Counted from the stretch's first letter, positions 44,316 through 52,854 are shown. The stretch is DNA of 64,000 bases from Streptomyces tagetis (GCF_018069565.1 NZ_JAGPNL010000005.1:495048-559047), one strand, 5' to 3'. Numbers and translations: made by a program. The notes: a model not told the origin generated them from the letters alone.

Positions 44316-44675
44316 GTGAGCACGCCGTCGAGCATCAGCCCCTCCGCCTACACCGCTGAGACGCTCGCACTGCTGGTTCTGTCCGACCTTGCCACCGGCC
44401 GTCTGACCAAGGAACAGATCCGAGGCGCCGATTGCGTCTGGTGCGAGACCCCTCTCTCCATCGAGACCGCGATCGACTTCGGCGCACGCTCGGGAACCTT
44501 CGCCGGGGCCGTCACCGCCTGGTACCCCCGCGGCTGCCTCGCCTGCGTCCGCAAGGCGGCACTCACGGCATACACCGCACACCCTGAGACGTGCGAGCAG
44601 TGCGTCGACGACCCGAGCGTCTGCGACACCGGCCGGGCCCTGCGCCACCTCGAGCTGAAGAACCCGCAGCTCTGA
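44316..44675 (+). CDS. 119-aa protein with three CxxC motifs
   Basis: The GTG start follows AGGGAG. After a helical N-terminus (YTAETLALLVLSDLATGRLT) there are CVWC (40-43), CLAC (74-77) and CEQC (93-96), plus Cys103. The spacing suggests one or two zinc or iron-sulfur sites. I do not recognise the family; such small proteins do occur next to radical-SAM genes in streptomycetes as far as I recall. It is the first gene of the rSAM/methyltransferase cassette, separated from the next gene by a long perfect hairpin. It could be a substrate, a cofactor carrier or a regulator. Confidence 0.72.
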   Translation: MSTPSSISPSAYTAETLALLVLSDLATGRLTKEQIRGADCVWCETPLSIETAIDFGARSGTFAGAVTAWYPRGCLACVRKAALTAYTAHPETCEQCVDDPSVCDTGRALRHLELKNPQL

Positions 44676-44696
44676 GGGGCGGCACCTTCTCATACC

Positions 44697-44740
44697 CCCG
44701 CCCCAGGCCCCCACCATGGACAGGTCGAGCCTGGGGCGGG
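44697..44740 (+). terminator. long hairpin between the CxxC gene and the radical-SAM gene
   Basis: Perfect 12-bp stem CCCGCCCCAGGC / GCCTGGGGCGGG with a 20-nt loop, 22 bp past the stop. There is no T tract after it, so attenuation or mRNA processing is possible. Confidence 0.6.
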
Positions 44741-44802
44741 CCGCCATGTCCCATTCCTTCGAATCCTTCGAACAGGAGACCACTCATGACCGTCGCCCCT
44801 GA
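44716..44802 (+). other. possible 28-aa open reading frame before the radical-SAM gene
   Basis: ATG 44716 (or 44746) opens a frame ending in MSHSFESFEQETTHDRRP, with its last 17 bases overlapping the radical-SAM gene start in another frame. The repeat TTCGAA-TCC-TTCGAA falls inside it. A GGGGCGGG tract is the only ribosome-binding candidate. It might be a leader or precursor peptide, but it could easily be chance. Confidence 0.2.
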
Positions 44803-45640
44803 GGCGCCCACCCGGCAGGCCCCGGAGTTCCTGGAGCTGGAGATCACCGGCAAGTGCCAGCTCACCTGCCCGTCCCTGTGTTACGCCGAGGCCGGCCCCA
44901 CCGAGGGCCACGGCAGCATGACGACCGACGACTGGAAGCGCGTCATCGGCGAGGCCGCCGAGATCGGCGTGAAGCGGGTGCAGCTCATCGGCGGCGAGCC
45001 CACCACGCACCCGGACTTCGAGACGCTGGCACAGCACGCCCTGGACCTCGGCCTCGCCGTGCAGACCTACAGCAACCTCTACCGCGTCCGAGCCGGTCAC
45101 TGGGACCTCTTCCGTCACCCGAAGGCGTCCCTGGCGACCTCGTACCACAGCGATGTCGCCGAGGAGCATGACCGTGTCACCGGCCGGCAGGGCTCCCACC
45201 GGGCTACCCGCGCGAACATCGTGCAGGCACTCGACCGGGGCATCCCGCTCCAGGTCGGCATCGTCCACGTCTTCGAGGGACAGCGCACCGCGCAGGCCCG
45301 CGAGGAGCTGCTCGCGCTCGGGGTGCGCACCGTGAACGTGGACCGGGTCCGTAGCGTCGGCCGGGGGGAGGTTCACGTCCCAAGCACCGCGGACCTGTGC
45401 GGGCGCTGCGCGGACGGCCGGGCTGCCGTCATGACCGACGGCGGCATCACGCCGTGCGTTCTGGGACGGTTCCTCGGCACGGGCAACGTGAAGGCCGAGG
45501 GCCTCGCCGCGGTGTTCGCCGGGCAGCGGTGGCGGGAGACCGCCGCGAGCATCCCGCCGCGCAGGGTCACCGCCTGCCCGCCCGACGACTCCGGCGACTG
45601 CGACCCGGCCAACACCGAGGCGTGCGACCCCGCCTACTGA
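44786..45640 (+). CDS. radical-SAM protein with unusual CX3CX3C motif
   Basis: 284 aa. ATG 44786 follows AGGAG. The cluster motif is CQLTCPSLCYAE (Cys24, 28, 32): CX3CX3C instead of the usual CX3CX2C, as if one residue were inserted. SAM-binding GGEPT lies at about residue 70. The C-terminal half has a twitch/SPASM-like cysteine region (LCGRCADGRAAVMTDGGITPC, and later CPPDDSGDCDP and EACDP). Such a layout is common in enzymes that modify peptides or proteins. The next gene is a PCMT-like methyltransferase, 13 bp downstream. The substrate is unknown. Confidence 0.87.
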   Translation: MTVAPEAPTRQAPEFLELEITGKCQLTCPSLCYAEAGPTEGHGSMTTDDWKRVIGEAAEIGVKRVQLIGGEPTTHPDFETLAQHALDLGLAVQTYSNLYRVRAGHWDLFRHPKASLATSYHSDVAEEHDRVTGRQGSHRATRANIVQALDRGIPLQVGIVHVFEGQRTAQAREELLALGVRTVNVDRVRSVGRGEVHVPSTADLCGRCADGRAAVMTDGGITPCVLGRFLGTGNVKAEGLAAVFAGQRWRETAASIPPRRVTACPPDDSGDCDPANTEACDPAY

Positions 45641-45653
45641 GAGGGCAGTGAAG

Positions 45654-46784
45654 ATGAAGTGGCTACCGTCGGCCCGGCGCCTGGCACACCAGGTCGTCCG
45701 GCCGGAGTCTCGCTGGCATGCCGCGGTCGCCTCCACGCCGCGGCACGCGTACGTGCCCGGCTGGTGGGAACGAGACGACGCGGACGGGTGGCGGCTGCAC
45801 AGCGGGCCCGACGACCCCGTCACCTGGATGGAGACGGCGTACAGCGACCGGACGCTCGTGACCCAGGTCGGCGGCCATCACGCCGACCTGGTCGGACAGG
45901 CCCCGGTCCTGGCCAGTGGCCGTCCGGCCTCGTCGTCGACGCTGCCCAGCCTGGTGGTACGGATGTACCGGCACGCGATGATCTCCGACAGCGACGACAT
46001 CCTCGTGACCACCGGCAGCGGCTACGGCACCGCCCTCGCGTGCGCCCGACTCGGCGCCGGCCGGGTCACGAGCATCGACGTCGACGAGCACCTGGTGCGG
46101 CTCGCCACGGACCGGCTCGCCCTCCACGGGGAGGCTCCCCGGATGCTCGTCCGCGACATCACGGGACCTCTGCCCGGCCGGTACGACCGGATCGTGACCA
46201 CCGTGTCGGTGCGGCAGATCCCGGTCTCCTGGCTGCGGGCGCTGAGGCCGGGCGGCAGGCTCGTGACGACGGTCTCCGGCACCGGCCTGATCCTCACCGC
46301 GGACAAGAACGCGGACGGCGGCGCCGACGGCCGTATCGAGTGGGACCGTGCCGGGTTCATGGCGGCACGGCACGGTGACGGCTCTCACCATCCCGATTCC
46401 CACTGGAAGGAGGCCGGCGAAGGCGACGGCGAGGAGACGAGCACCAGCCGCTACCCGCTGCTCGACCCGCGGGACGCGTGGGACGTGATGTCGATGCTGG
46501 AGCTGACCTGCCCCGGCATCGACTACCGGGTCCGGGAGGCCGGCGGCACCCGCACCGTGTGGCTGCTGCACCCCGACGGGTCGTGGGCCCGCGCTTCGGC
46601 GACCGGGTTCCTGGACTCGCCGGTCGTGCACGAGAGCGGACCACAGCGGCTCTGGGACCGCCTCGAACGCATCCGCCACCGACTCAACCGAAGCGGCTCG
46701 CTGCCCGTCTACGGAGCCCGGGTCAGCATCACCCCGGACGGCGAGACGACCCTGAGCCGAGGGTCGTGGTCCACCACCCTGTAG
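45654..46784 (+). CDS. PCMT-like SAM-dependent methyltransferase
   Basis: 376 aa. ATG 45654 has GAGGG at good spacing; a GTG six bases earlier is too close to it. HAYVPGWWERD at the N-terminus, followed by a VTQVGG segment, parallels protein-isoaspartate methyltransferases and the related enzymes of peptide-maturation systems. The SAM loop is VTTGSGYGTALACARLG (G-x-G-x-G) with SIDVDEHLVRLA after it. The C-terminal ~150 residues are an extra domain with WLLHPDGSWARA. It probably works with the radical-SAM protein on the same substrate. A strong bidirectional terminator follows. Confidence 0.82.
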   Translation: MKWLPSARRLAHQVVRPESRWHAAVASTPRHAYVPGWWERDDADGWRLHSGPDDPVTWMETAYSDRTLVTQVGGHHADLVGQAPVLASGRPASSSTLPSLVVRMYRHAMISDSDDILVTTGSGYGTALACARLGAGRVTSIDVDEHLVRLATDRLALHGEAPRMLVRDITGPLPGRYDRIVTTVSVRQIPVSWLRALRPGGRLVTTVSGTGLILTADKNADGGADGRIEWDRAGFMAARHGDGSHHPDSHWKEAGEGDGEETSTSRYPLLDPRDAWDVMSMLELTCPGIDYRVREAGGTRTVWLLHPDGSWARASATGFLDSPVVHESGPQRLWDRLERIRHRLNRSGSLPVYGARVSITPDGETTLSRGSWSTTL

Positions 46785-46831
46785 CACCTCGACAGCGCCC
46801 GGGACGACCGGGGACGGCCCAGGAAAACAAA

Positions 46832-46864
46832 GAGGCGGAGCGTTCCTGCAGAACGTTCCGCCTC
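46832..46864. terminator. bidirectional terminator between the methyltransferase and hemD
   Basis: 14-bp stem GAGGCGGAGCGTTC / GAACGTTCCGCCTC with one mismatch and loop CTGCA. On the minus strand it is followed by TTTGTTTTCC, an intrinsic-terminator tail for the rex-hemACD operon. Confidence 0.85.
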
Positions 46865-46892
46865 CTTGTCGGGGCTCCTGGTGCCGGGTCGG

Positions 46893-48611
46893 TCAGGTGG
46901 TCGAGCGGCGGCGGCGTGCGCCGGGGCGGCGTTCGCTGGGCCGGGTGACCGGGTCGCCCGCCTCGATGGCGGCGGTGCGGCGCCGGAGGCCGAAGTCGGC
47001 CAGGGCCTGGGCCAGCTTGTGCACGGACGGCTCGGGGGCCATCACGTCGACCCGCAGGCCGTGTTCCTCGGCCGTCTTGGCGGTCGCCGGGCCGATGCAG
47101 GCGATCACCGTGACGTTGTGCGGCTTGCCGGCGATGCCGACCAGGTTCCGCACGGTGGACGACGAGGTGAACATGACCGCGTCGAAACCACCGCCCTTGA
47201 TCGCCTCCCGCGTGGTCGCCGGCGGCGGCGAGGCACGCACCGTGCGGTAGGCGGTGACGTCGTCGACCTCCCAGCCCAGCTCGATCAACCCGGCGACCAG
47301 GGTCTCCGTGGCGATGTCGGCGCGGGGCAGGAAGACACGGTCGATCGGGTCGAAGACCGGGTCGTAGGGCGGCCAGTCCTCGACCAGGCCACGGGCCGAC
47401 TGCTCGCCGCTCGGCACCAGATCGGGCCGGACGCCGAAGTCGATCAGGGCCTGGGCGGTCTGGTCGCCGACCGCGGCGACCTTGATCCCGGCGAAGGCAC
47501 GGGCGTCGAGCCCGTACTCCTCGAACTTCTCCCGGACCGCCTTGACCGCGTTGACCGACGTGAAGGCGATCCACTCGTAGCGGCCGGTCACCAGGCCCTT
47601 GACCGCGCGCTCCATCTGCTGGGGCGTGCGCGGCGGCTCGACCGCGATGGTCGGCACCTCGTGCGGCACGGCCCCGTAGGACCGCAGTTGGTCGGAGAGC
47701 GACGCCGCCTGCTCCTTGGTGCGCGGCACGAGGACCTTCCAGCCGAAGAGCGGCTTGGACTCGAACCACGAGAGCTGCTCGCGCTGGGCGGTGGCGGAAC
47801 GCTCGCCGACCACGGCTATCACCGGACGCCCACCGTCCGGCGAGGGCAGCACCTTGGCCTGCTTGAGCGTCTGGGCGATCGTGCCGAGCGTCGCGGTCCA
47901 GGTGCGCTGGCGCGTCGTCGTCCCGGCGACGGTCACCGTGAGGGGGGTGTCCGGCTTGCGGCCCGCGGCGACCAGTTCCCCGGCGGTGGCGGCCACCGAG
48001 TCGAGCGTCGTCGACACCACGACCGTGCCGTCGGAGGCGCCCAGCTCGGTCCAGCAGCGGTCCGAGGCGGTCCGCGCGTCCACGAACCTCACGTCGGTCC
48101 CCTCCGCGTCCCTCAGCGGCACCCCCGCGTACGCGGGCACGCCGACGGCGGTGGCGATGCCCGGGACGACCTCGAAGGGCACCCCCGCGGCGGCGCACGC
48201 CAGCATCTCCTCGGCGGCGTACGTGTCCAGCCCCGGGTCACCGGTGACCGCACGGACGACCCGCCTGCCGCCCCGCGCGGCCTCCATGACAAGATGTGCG
48301 GCATCCCGCACGGCGGGGGTGCCGGTGGTGGTCGACGAACCGTCAACTACCGCCAGCCTGGGCACGCCTGCGCCCGGACCGGGCTGCGCCGAGGAGTCCG
48401 CGGACGCGTCCGCGTCCGTATGCACCTCGGTCACGCCCTGCCGCGCGTGCGTGCGGACCACGTCGAGCACCTCGTGCTCGGCGACGAGGACGTCCGCGTG
48501 GGCCAGCGCCTCGACGGCGCGCAGAGTCAGCAGTCCCGGATCTCCGGGTCCGGCACCCAGGAAGGTGACGTGCCCGTGTTCGGGACAGGCGGGAAAGGCG
48601 GTGGGGCTCAA
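46893..48611 (-). CDS. hemD: fused uroporphyrinogen-III C-methyltransferase / uroporphyrinogen-III synthase
   Basis: 572 aa. The N-terminal ~270 residues are a tetrapyrrole methylase domain (VTFLGAGPGDPGLLTLRAVEAL; VTGDPGLDTYAAEEM; VVPGIATAVGVPAYAGVPLR), the CobA/SUMT part that makes precorrin-2. The C-terminal ~290 are a HemD domain (VLVPRTKEQAASLSDQLRSYGA; WIAFTSVNAVKAV; CIGPATAKTAEEHGL) that closes the uroporphyrinogen ring. The fusion serves both heme and B12/siroheme. The start overlaps the hemC stop (ATGA), and a strong terminator follows. It is the last gene of the rex-hemACD operon. Confidence 0.95.
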   Translation of the reverse strand: MSPTAFPACPEHGHVTFLGAGPGDPGLLTLRAVEALAHADVLVAEHEVLDVVRTHARQGVTEVHTDADASADSSAQPGPGAGVPRLAVVDGSSTTTGTPAVRDAAHLVMEAARGGRRVVRAVTGDPGLDTYAAEEMLACAAAGVPFEVVPGIATAVGVPAYAGVPLRDAEGTDVRFVDARTASDRCWTELGASDGTVVVSTTLDSVAATAGELVAAGRKPDTPLTVTVAGTTTRQRTWTATLGTIAQTLKQAKVLPSPDGGRPVIAVVGERSATAQREQLSWFESKPLFGWKVLVPRTKEQAASLSDQLRSYGAVPHEVPTIAVEPPRTPQQMERAVKGLVTGRYEWIAFTSVNAVKAVREKFEEYGLDARAFAGIKVAAVGDQTAQALIDFGVRPDLVPSGEQSARGLVEDWPPYDPVFDPIDRVFLPRADIATETLVAGLIELGWEVDDVTAYRTVRASPPPATTREAIKGGGFDAVMFTSSSTVRNLVGIAGKPHNVTVIACIGPATAKTAEEHGLRVDVMAPEPSVHKLAQALADFGLRRRTAAIEAGDPVTRPSERRPGARRRRSTT

Positions 48612-49567
48612 TGTGCTCGCTCCCCCATCAGACCGGCCGCGCCCTGGGCGAGCATCTCGGTGGCGAGGTCACGACCGAGCGCCAGCGCCTGCTCGTGCGT
48701 CTCGGGCACGGGACCGGTGGTGGACAACTGCACCATCGTGGCGCCGTCGGTGGTACCGACGACTCCGCGCAGGCGCATTTCCTTGACAACCTGCCCTTCG
48801 GCCAGCAGGTCGGCCAGCGCGCCCACGGGCGCGCTGCAACCGGCCTCCAGGGCGGCGAGCAGTGACCGCTCGGCCGTCACGGCGATCCGCGTGAACGGGT
48901 CGTCGAGTTCGGCGAGCGCGGCGATGAGGTCGGGGTCGCCCGCTGGGGCCTCGACCGCGAGGGCGCCCTGGCCGGGCGCGGGGAGCATGACGTCGGGCGA
49001 CAGGAAGTCGGTCGCCTCGTCGATGCGGCCGACCCGGTTCAGCCCGGCGGCGGCGAGCACGACCGCGTCGAGTTCCCCGCGCTCCACGAAGGAGATACGG
49101 GTGTCGACGTTACCCCGGATCGGGACGGTCTCGATGTCCAGCCCGTGGGCCCGCGCGTACGCGTTGAGCTGCGCCATGCGGCGCGGCGCCCCGGTGCCGA
49201 TGCGTGCCCCGTTCGGCAGGTCGGTCAGCTTCGTCGCCTCGCGGGCGACGATCACGTCCCGGAAGTCCTCGCGCACGGGGACGGCGGCCAGGACCAGCCC
49301 CGGGTGCTGTGCGGTCGGGATGTCCTTGAGCGAATGAACCGCGAAGTCCACCTCTCCCCGCAACAACGCCTCGCGCAGCGCGGCCACGAACACGCCCGTG
49401 CCGCCGATCTGTGCCAGGTGCTCACGCGACGTGTCGCCGTACGTGGTGATCTCGACGAGCTCCACAGGCCGTCCGGTCACCTGGCTCACGGCGTCCGCCA
49501 CCTGCCCGGACTGGGCCATGGCGAGCTTGCTGCGCCTGGTCCCAAGCCTCAGTGCCTTCTCAGTCAT
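48608..49567 (-). CDS. hemC: porphobilinogen deaminase (hydroxymethylbilane synthase)
   Basis: 319 aa, full length. It polymerises four porphobilinogen units to hydroxymethylbilane. Family motifs are LRLGTRRSKLAMAQSGQV, FVAALREALLRGEVDFAVHSLKDIPT (with the catalytic Asp in the VHSLKD segment), GTGAPRRMAQL and LEAGCSAPVGALA, whose Cys carries the dipyrromethane cofactor. Both ends overlap neighbours by 4 bp (hemA before, hemD after), so translation of the operon is fully coupled. Confidence 0.97.
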   Translation of the reverse strand: MTEKALRLGTRRSKLAMAQSGQVADAVSQVTGRPVELVEITTYGDTSREHLAQIGGTGVFVAALREALLRGEVDFAVHSLKDIPTAQHPGLVLAAVPVREDFRDVIVAREATKLTDLPNGARIGTGAPRRMAQLNAYARAHGLDIETVPIRGNVDTRISFVERGELDAVVLAAAGLNRVGRIDEATDFLSPDVMLPAPGQGALAVEAPAGDPDLIAALAELDDPFTRIAVTAERSLLAALEAGCSAPVGALADLLAEGQVVKEMRLRGVVGTTDGATMVQLSTTGPVPETHEQALALGRDLATEMLAQGAAGLMGERAH

Positions 49568-51333
49568 GCCGGCCCTCGGTTCTTCTCAGTGCTGTTCTCG
49601 GCCCGTGAGACGGAGGCCACCGTCTCCTGGTCGAGGTCGAACAGGGTGCGCAGCGCGTCCGCGTACCCGGCGCCGCCGGGCTCGGCGGCAAGCTGCTTGA
49701 CCCGGACCGTCGGCGCGTGCAGCAGTTTGTCGACCACACGCTTGACGGTCTGGGTGATCTCGGAGCGGTGTTTGGCGTCGAGGCCCGGCAGCCGCCCTTC
49801 CAGCCGGGCCATCTCGCCCGCCACGACGTCGGCGGCCATGCTGCGCAGCGCGACGACGGTGGGCGTGATGCGCGCGGCCCGCTGCGCCGCGCCGAACGCC
49901 GTGACCTCGTCACCGACGATACGGCGGACCTGGTCGACATCGGAGGCCATGGGGGCGTCGGCGGACGCCTCGGCGAGCGATTCGATGTCCACCAGGCGGA
50001 CCCCGGCCAGCCGGTGCACGGCGATGTCGATGTCGCGCGGCATGGCGAGGTCGAGCAGGTACAGGGAGGGCCTCGGGCGCGGCACCTCGGCGACCGGCTC
50101 GGGCCGGCGCCGCTCGGGGACGCGTCCGGCGGAGGTCGCGGTGGCGGCCAGCGCCGTGATCAGCTCGGCGTCCGTGCCGGGGCCGCGCTGGTCACGGCGT
50201 GCGCTCTCGCGCCGCTCGGTGGCGGTGCCGCCGGCGGCCCAGGCCGCGTGCTGCTCCAGCGTCGCCGCGTCCATGCCGGCCACGGCGGCGTCGCCCATGA
50301 CGGAGAAGCCGGAGGGCACGGAGGCGAGGTCGAGCGGGCAGTTCTCCTCGGCGGCGGGGGCCGGCGTCCGGCCGTCCCGCGCGGCGGGCATGGTCTCGGC
50401 GGCGGCGCCCGTCTCCCGGGCACCCGTCTCCCGGGCACCCTTGTCCCGGGCGCCCGTCTCCCGGGCGGCGGGGAACAGCTCGGCGGGGGCGCCGGTGCGG
50501 GCGGCGACGGTCTCGGCCACGGCCTCGGCCGTGAGGACGAGCCCGGTCGCGCCGGTGCAGGAGACGGCCAGGTCGGCGCGGGTCAGTTCGTGCGGTACGG
50601 CGTCCATCGGCACCGCGCGGGCCCGTACGCCGGTCCCGCCCTCGGTGAGGATGGCGGCGAGGCGCTCGGCGCGCTCGGCGGTGCGGTTGGCGACGGTGAT
50701 CTCGGCGACCCCGGCCCGCGCCAGCGTGGCGGCGGCCAGGGAGGACATCGAACCGGCGCCGATGACCAGCACCTTCTTGCCCCGGGCCCAGGTCTCGACG
50801 TCGCCGCCCTCGGCGAGCTGTTCCAGTCCGAAAGTGACCAGGGACTGTCCGGCCCGGTCGATCCCGGTCTCGGAGTGGGCGCGCTTGCCGACCCGCAGCG
50901 CCTGCTGGAACAGGTCGTTGAGCAGCCGTCCGGCGGAGTGCTGGTCCTGGGCGCGGGCGAGCGAGTCCTTGATCTGGCCGAGGATCTGCCCCTCGCCGAC
51001 CACCATCGAGTCCAGCCCGCAGGCCACCGAGAACAGGTGGTGCACGGCCCGGTCCTCGTAGTGGACGTACAGGTGCGGGGTGAGTTCGTCGAGGCCGACC
51101 CCGCTGTGCTGGGCGAGCAGCGTGGACAGCTCGGCGACACCGGCGTGGAACTTGTCCACGTCGGCGTAGAGCTCGATGCGGTTGCAGGTGGCGAGCAGGG
51201 CCGCCTCGGTGGCCGGTTCGGCGGCGACCGTGTCCTGGACCAGCTTGAACTGCGCGTCCGCGCTCAGCGAGACACGCTCCAGCACGCTCACGGGCGCGCT
51301 GCGGTGGCTCAGCCCGACGACGAGAAGACTCAT
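49564..51333 (-). CDS. hemA: glutamyl-tRNA reductase with central low-complexity insert
   Basis: 589 aa; typical bacterial HemA is about 420-450. It reduces glutamyl-tRNA to glutamate-1-semialdehyde, the first committed heme step. The catalytic Cys50 is in ATCNRIEL, and VACGLDSMVVGEGQILGQ and VIGAGSMSSLAAATLARAG (NADPH site) are intact. Roughly residues 285-425 are an extra Ala/Gly/Glu-rich segment that includes a fourfold ETGA(x)-type repeat, placed before the conserved LYLLDLAMPRDIDIAVHRLAGV. Streptomyces HemA proteins are commonly long like this as I recall. The ATG overlaps the rex stop. Confidence 0.95.
   Translation of the reverse strand: MSLLVVGLSHRSAPVSVLERVSLSADAQFKLVQDTVAAEPATEAALLATCNRIELYADVDKFHAGVAELSTLLAQHSGVGLDELTPHLYVHYEDRAVHHLFSVACGLDSMVVGEGQILGQIKDSLARAQDQHSAGRLLNDLFQQALRVGKRAHSETGIDRAGQSLVTFGLEQLAEGGDVETWARGKKVLVIGAGSMSSLAAATLARAGVAEITVANRTAERAERLAAILTEGGTGVRARAVPMDAVPHELTRADLAVSCTGATGLVLTAEAVAETVAARTGAPAELFPAARETGARDKGARETGARETGAAAETMPAARDGRTPAPAAEENCPLDLASVPSGFSVMGDAAVAGMDAATLEQHAAWAAGGTATERRESARRDQRGPGTDAELITALAATATSAGRVPERRRPEPVAEVPRPRPSLYLLDLAMPRDIDIAVHRLAGVRLVDIESLAEASADAPMASDVDQVRRIVGDEVTAFGAAQRAARITPTVVALRSMAADVVAGEMARLEGRLPGLDAKHRSEITQTVKRVVDKLLHAPTVRVKQLAAEPGGAGYADALRTLFDLDQETVASVSRAENSTEKNRGPA
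50405..50464 (-). repeat. four 15-bp tandem repeats inside hemA
   Basis: Units GCGCCCGTCTCCCGG with small changes (GCACCC.., ..TTGTCCCGG) are read on the minus strand as RETGA/RDKGA repeats in the insert of glutamyl-tRNA reductase. Confidence 0.85.
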
Positions 51334-52094
51334 GCCGGCATCACGGCGGGGACTTCCCCGTCCGGTCCGTCGTCGGCCGGCCGTGTCCGCACGGCGGGCG
51401 GCGGCGGCGCGGCGCCGCCGGACGTCGCCTCCTCGCCGGCCTTGCGCTGCTCGTGGAAGGCGAGGATCTGCAACTCGATGGAGAGGTCGACCTTCCGCAC
51501 GTCGACACCGTCGGGGACGCTCAGGACGGTCGGCGCGAAGTTCAAGATGGAGGTGACGCCGGCGGCCACGAGGCGGTCGCAGACCTGCTGGGCGGCGCCC
51601 GCGGGGGTCGCGATCACGCCGATCGAGACACCGTCGTTCCGGATGATCGCTTCCAGCTCGTCGGTGTGCTGCACGGGGATGCCCGCGACGGGCTTTCCGG
51701 CCATCGACGGATCGGCGTCTATGAGCGCGGCGACCCGGAAGCCACGGGAGGCGAAGCCGCCGTAGTTGGCGAGCGCGGCGCCGAGATTGCCGATTCCTAC
51801 GATGACAACCGGCCAGTCCTGGGTCAGCCCGAGTTCACGCGAGATCTGGTACACGAGATACTCGACGTCGTAGCCCACCCCGCGGGTCCCGTAGGAACCG
51901 AGGTAGGAGAAGTCCTTGCGCAGCTTCGCGGAGTTGACGCCCGCCGCCGCGGCCAGCTCCTCGGAGGAGACCGTGGGCACCGAACGCTCCGAGAGCGCGG
52001 TCAGCGCGCGGAGGTACAGCGGAAGCCTGGCGACGGTGGCCTCGGGAATCCCTCGGCTGCGGGTCGCCGGTCGGTGTGCTCGGCCAGTTGCCAC
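51330..52094 (-). CDS. rex: redox-sensing transcriptional repressor Rex
   Basis: 254 aa. The N-terminal winged helix includes SSEELAAAAGVNSAKLRKDFSYLGSYGTRGVGYDV. The Rossmann domain that senses NADH/NAD+ is VVIVGIGNLGAALANYGGF, followed by ALIDADPSMAGKPVAG. The C-terminal helix (LSIELQILAFHEQRK) swaps between subunits, and the last ~35 residues are a Pro/Ala tail. The GTG start has CAGGAG upstream. Rex represses respiratory and heme genes when NADH is low. It is first in the rex-hemA-hemC-hemD operon, with its own binding site upstream. Confidence 0.96.
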   Translation of the reverse strand: MATGRAHRPATRSRGIPEATVARLPLYLRALTALSERSVPTVSSEELAAAAGVNSAKLRKDFSYLGSYGTRGVGYDVEYLVYQISRELGLTQDWPVVIVGIGNLGAALANYGGFASRGFRVAALIDADPSMAGKPVAGIPVQHTDELEAIIRNDGVSIGVIATPAGAAQQVCDRLVAAGVTSILNFAPTVLSVPDGVDVRKVDLSIELQILAFHEQRKAGEEATSGGAAPPPPAVRTRPADDGPDGEVPAVMPA

Positions 52095-52173
52095 GATGCT
52101 CCTGCGGGTAGAGCGGGGCTGTAGGCGGTCATACGTCCCTACATGACCGCCCCGTCGGATGCAGGTTATGTCT

Positions 52174-52191
52174 TTGTGAACGCGTGCACAA
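52174..52191. promoter_or_regulatory. Rex operator (ROP site)
   Basis: TTGTGAACGCGTGCACAA matches the known Streptomyces Rex consensus TTGTGAA-N4-TTCACAA with one substitution (TGCACAA). It lies 80 bp upstream of the rex start, so it should give NADH-linked autoregulation of the heme operon. Confidence 0.9.
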
Positions 52192-52368
52192 AGATGGTGT
52201 CCGATTTGCCCGGCCAACGTGACCGGGGTCACGCGACCCCGGCGCACTGATGTGGAACCGGCGCATACGCACCCTCGTTCCTCACTCATCGGGGGCAAAG
52301 CCGTGCACACTCCTCACGATCAACGCCCCCGGGACCACGTCACCATCGATCCTAAGCGACCATCCGGA

Positions 52369-52719
52369 CTACCTGAACTGATCGGTCAGTGCCTTGCGCA
52401 GCCGTTCCTCGTTCACACGCCAGAAGGTGTGCTGCCTGCCGTCGACCAGGACGACCGGGATCTGTTCCCAGTACGCGTCGTGCAGCCGGCGGTCCTCGGT
52501 GATGTCCTTCGCCTCCCAGGCGACGCCGAGGTCGGCGCAGACCTTCTCGACGACCGACTGGGCGTCGTCGCAGAGGTGGCAGCCGGGCTTGCGGACGAGG
52601 GTGACGACATGGGACTCGGTACTCGGGGAGGACGGCCGCGCCTGCGCGGGCTGCGGGGACTGCGGGGACTGCTCGGTCTCCCGGTCCCTCCGGCGGAAGA
52701 GGGGGCTCATGCCGGCCAT
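52369..52719 (-). CDS. glutaredoxin-like thiol-disulfide protein
   Basis: 116 aa (or 113 from a second Met). A ~35-residue Pro/Ser/Gln-rich leader precedes a glutaredoxin-like domain: VVTLVRKPGCHLCDDAQSVV with the CHLC redox motif, then WEAKDITEDRRLHDAYWEQIPVVLVDGRQHTFWRV, including the cis-Pro of IPVVL. It should reduce protein or mycothiol disulfides in the cytoplasm. It reads away from the HAD gene and towards rex. The start is uncertain because neither Met has a clear ribosome-binding site. Confidence 0.88.
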   Translation of the reverse strand: MAGMSPLFRRRDRETEQSPQSPQPAQARPSSPSTESHVVTLVRKPGCHLCDDAQSVVEKVCADLGVAWEAKDITEDRRLHDAYWEQIPVVLVDGRQHTFWRVNEERLRKALTDQFR

Positions 52720-52854
52720 TCTCGCGCGCTCCGGCCCGTCGGGAGCCCCCGCGTCGGCGTCCGCCTCGTCCCGCTGTGCGCCGGACCCGGCAACGCCGCC
52801 GTCGCCGCGGGTTCACGTGCCCACCACCTCTCGGCTCCGGAACACCCGAACAGA

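Noticed and set aside
44316..46784. Known FxSxx or FxLD RiPP cluster
   Set aside because: The radical-SAM protein is short and lacks the FxsB layout, no lanthionine enzymes are present and no precursor with the family signature was found.
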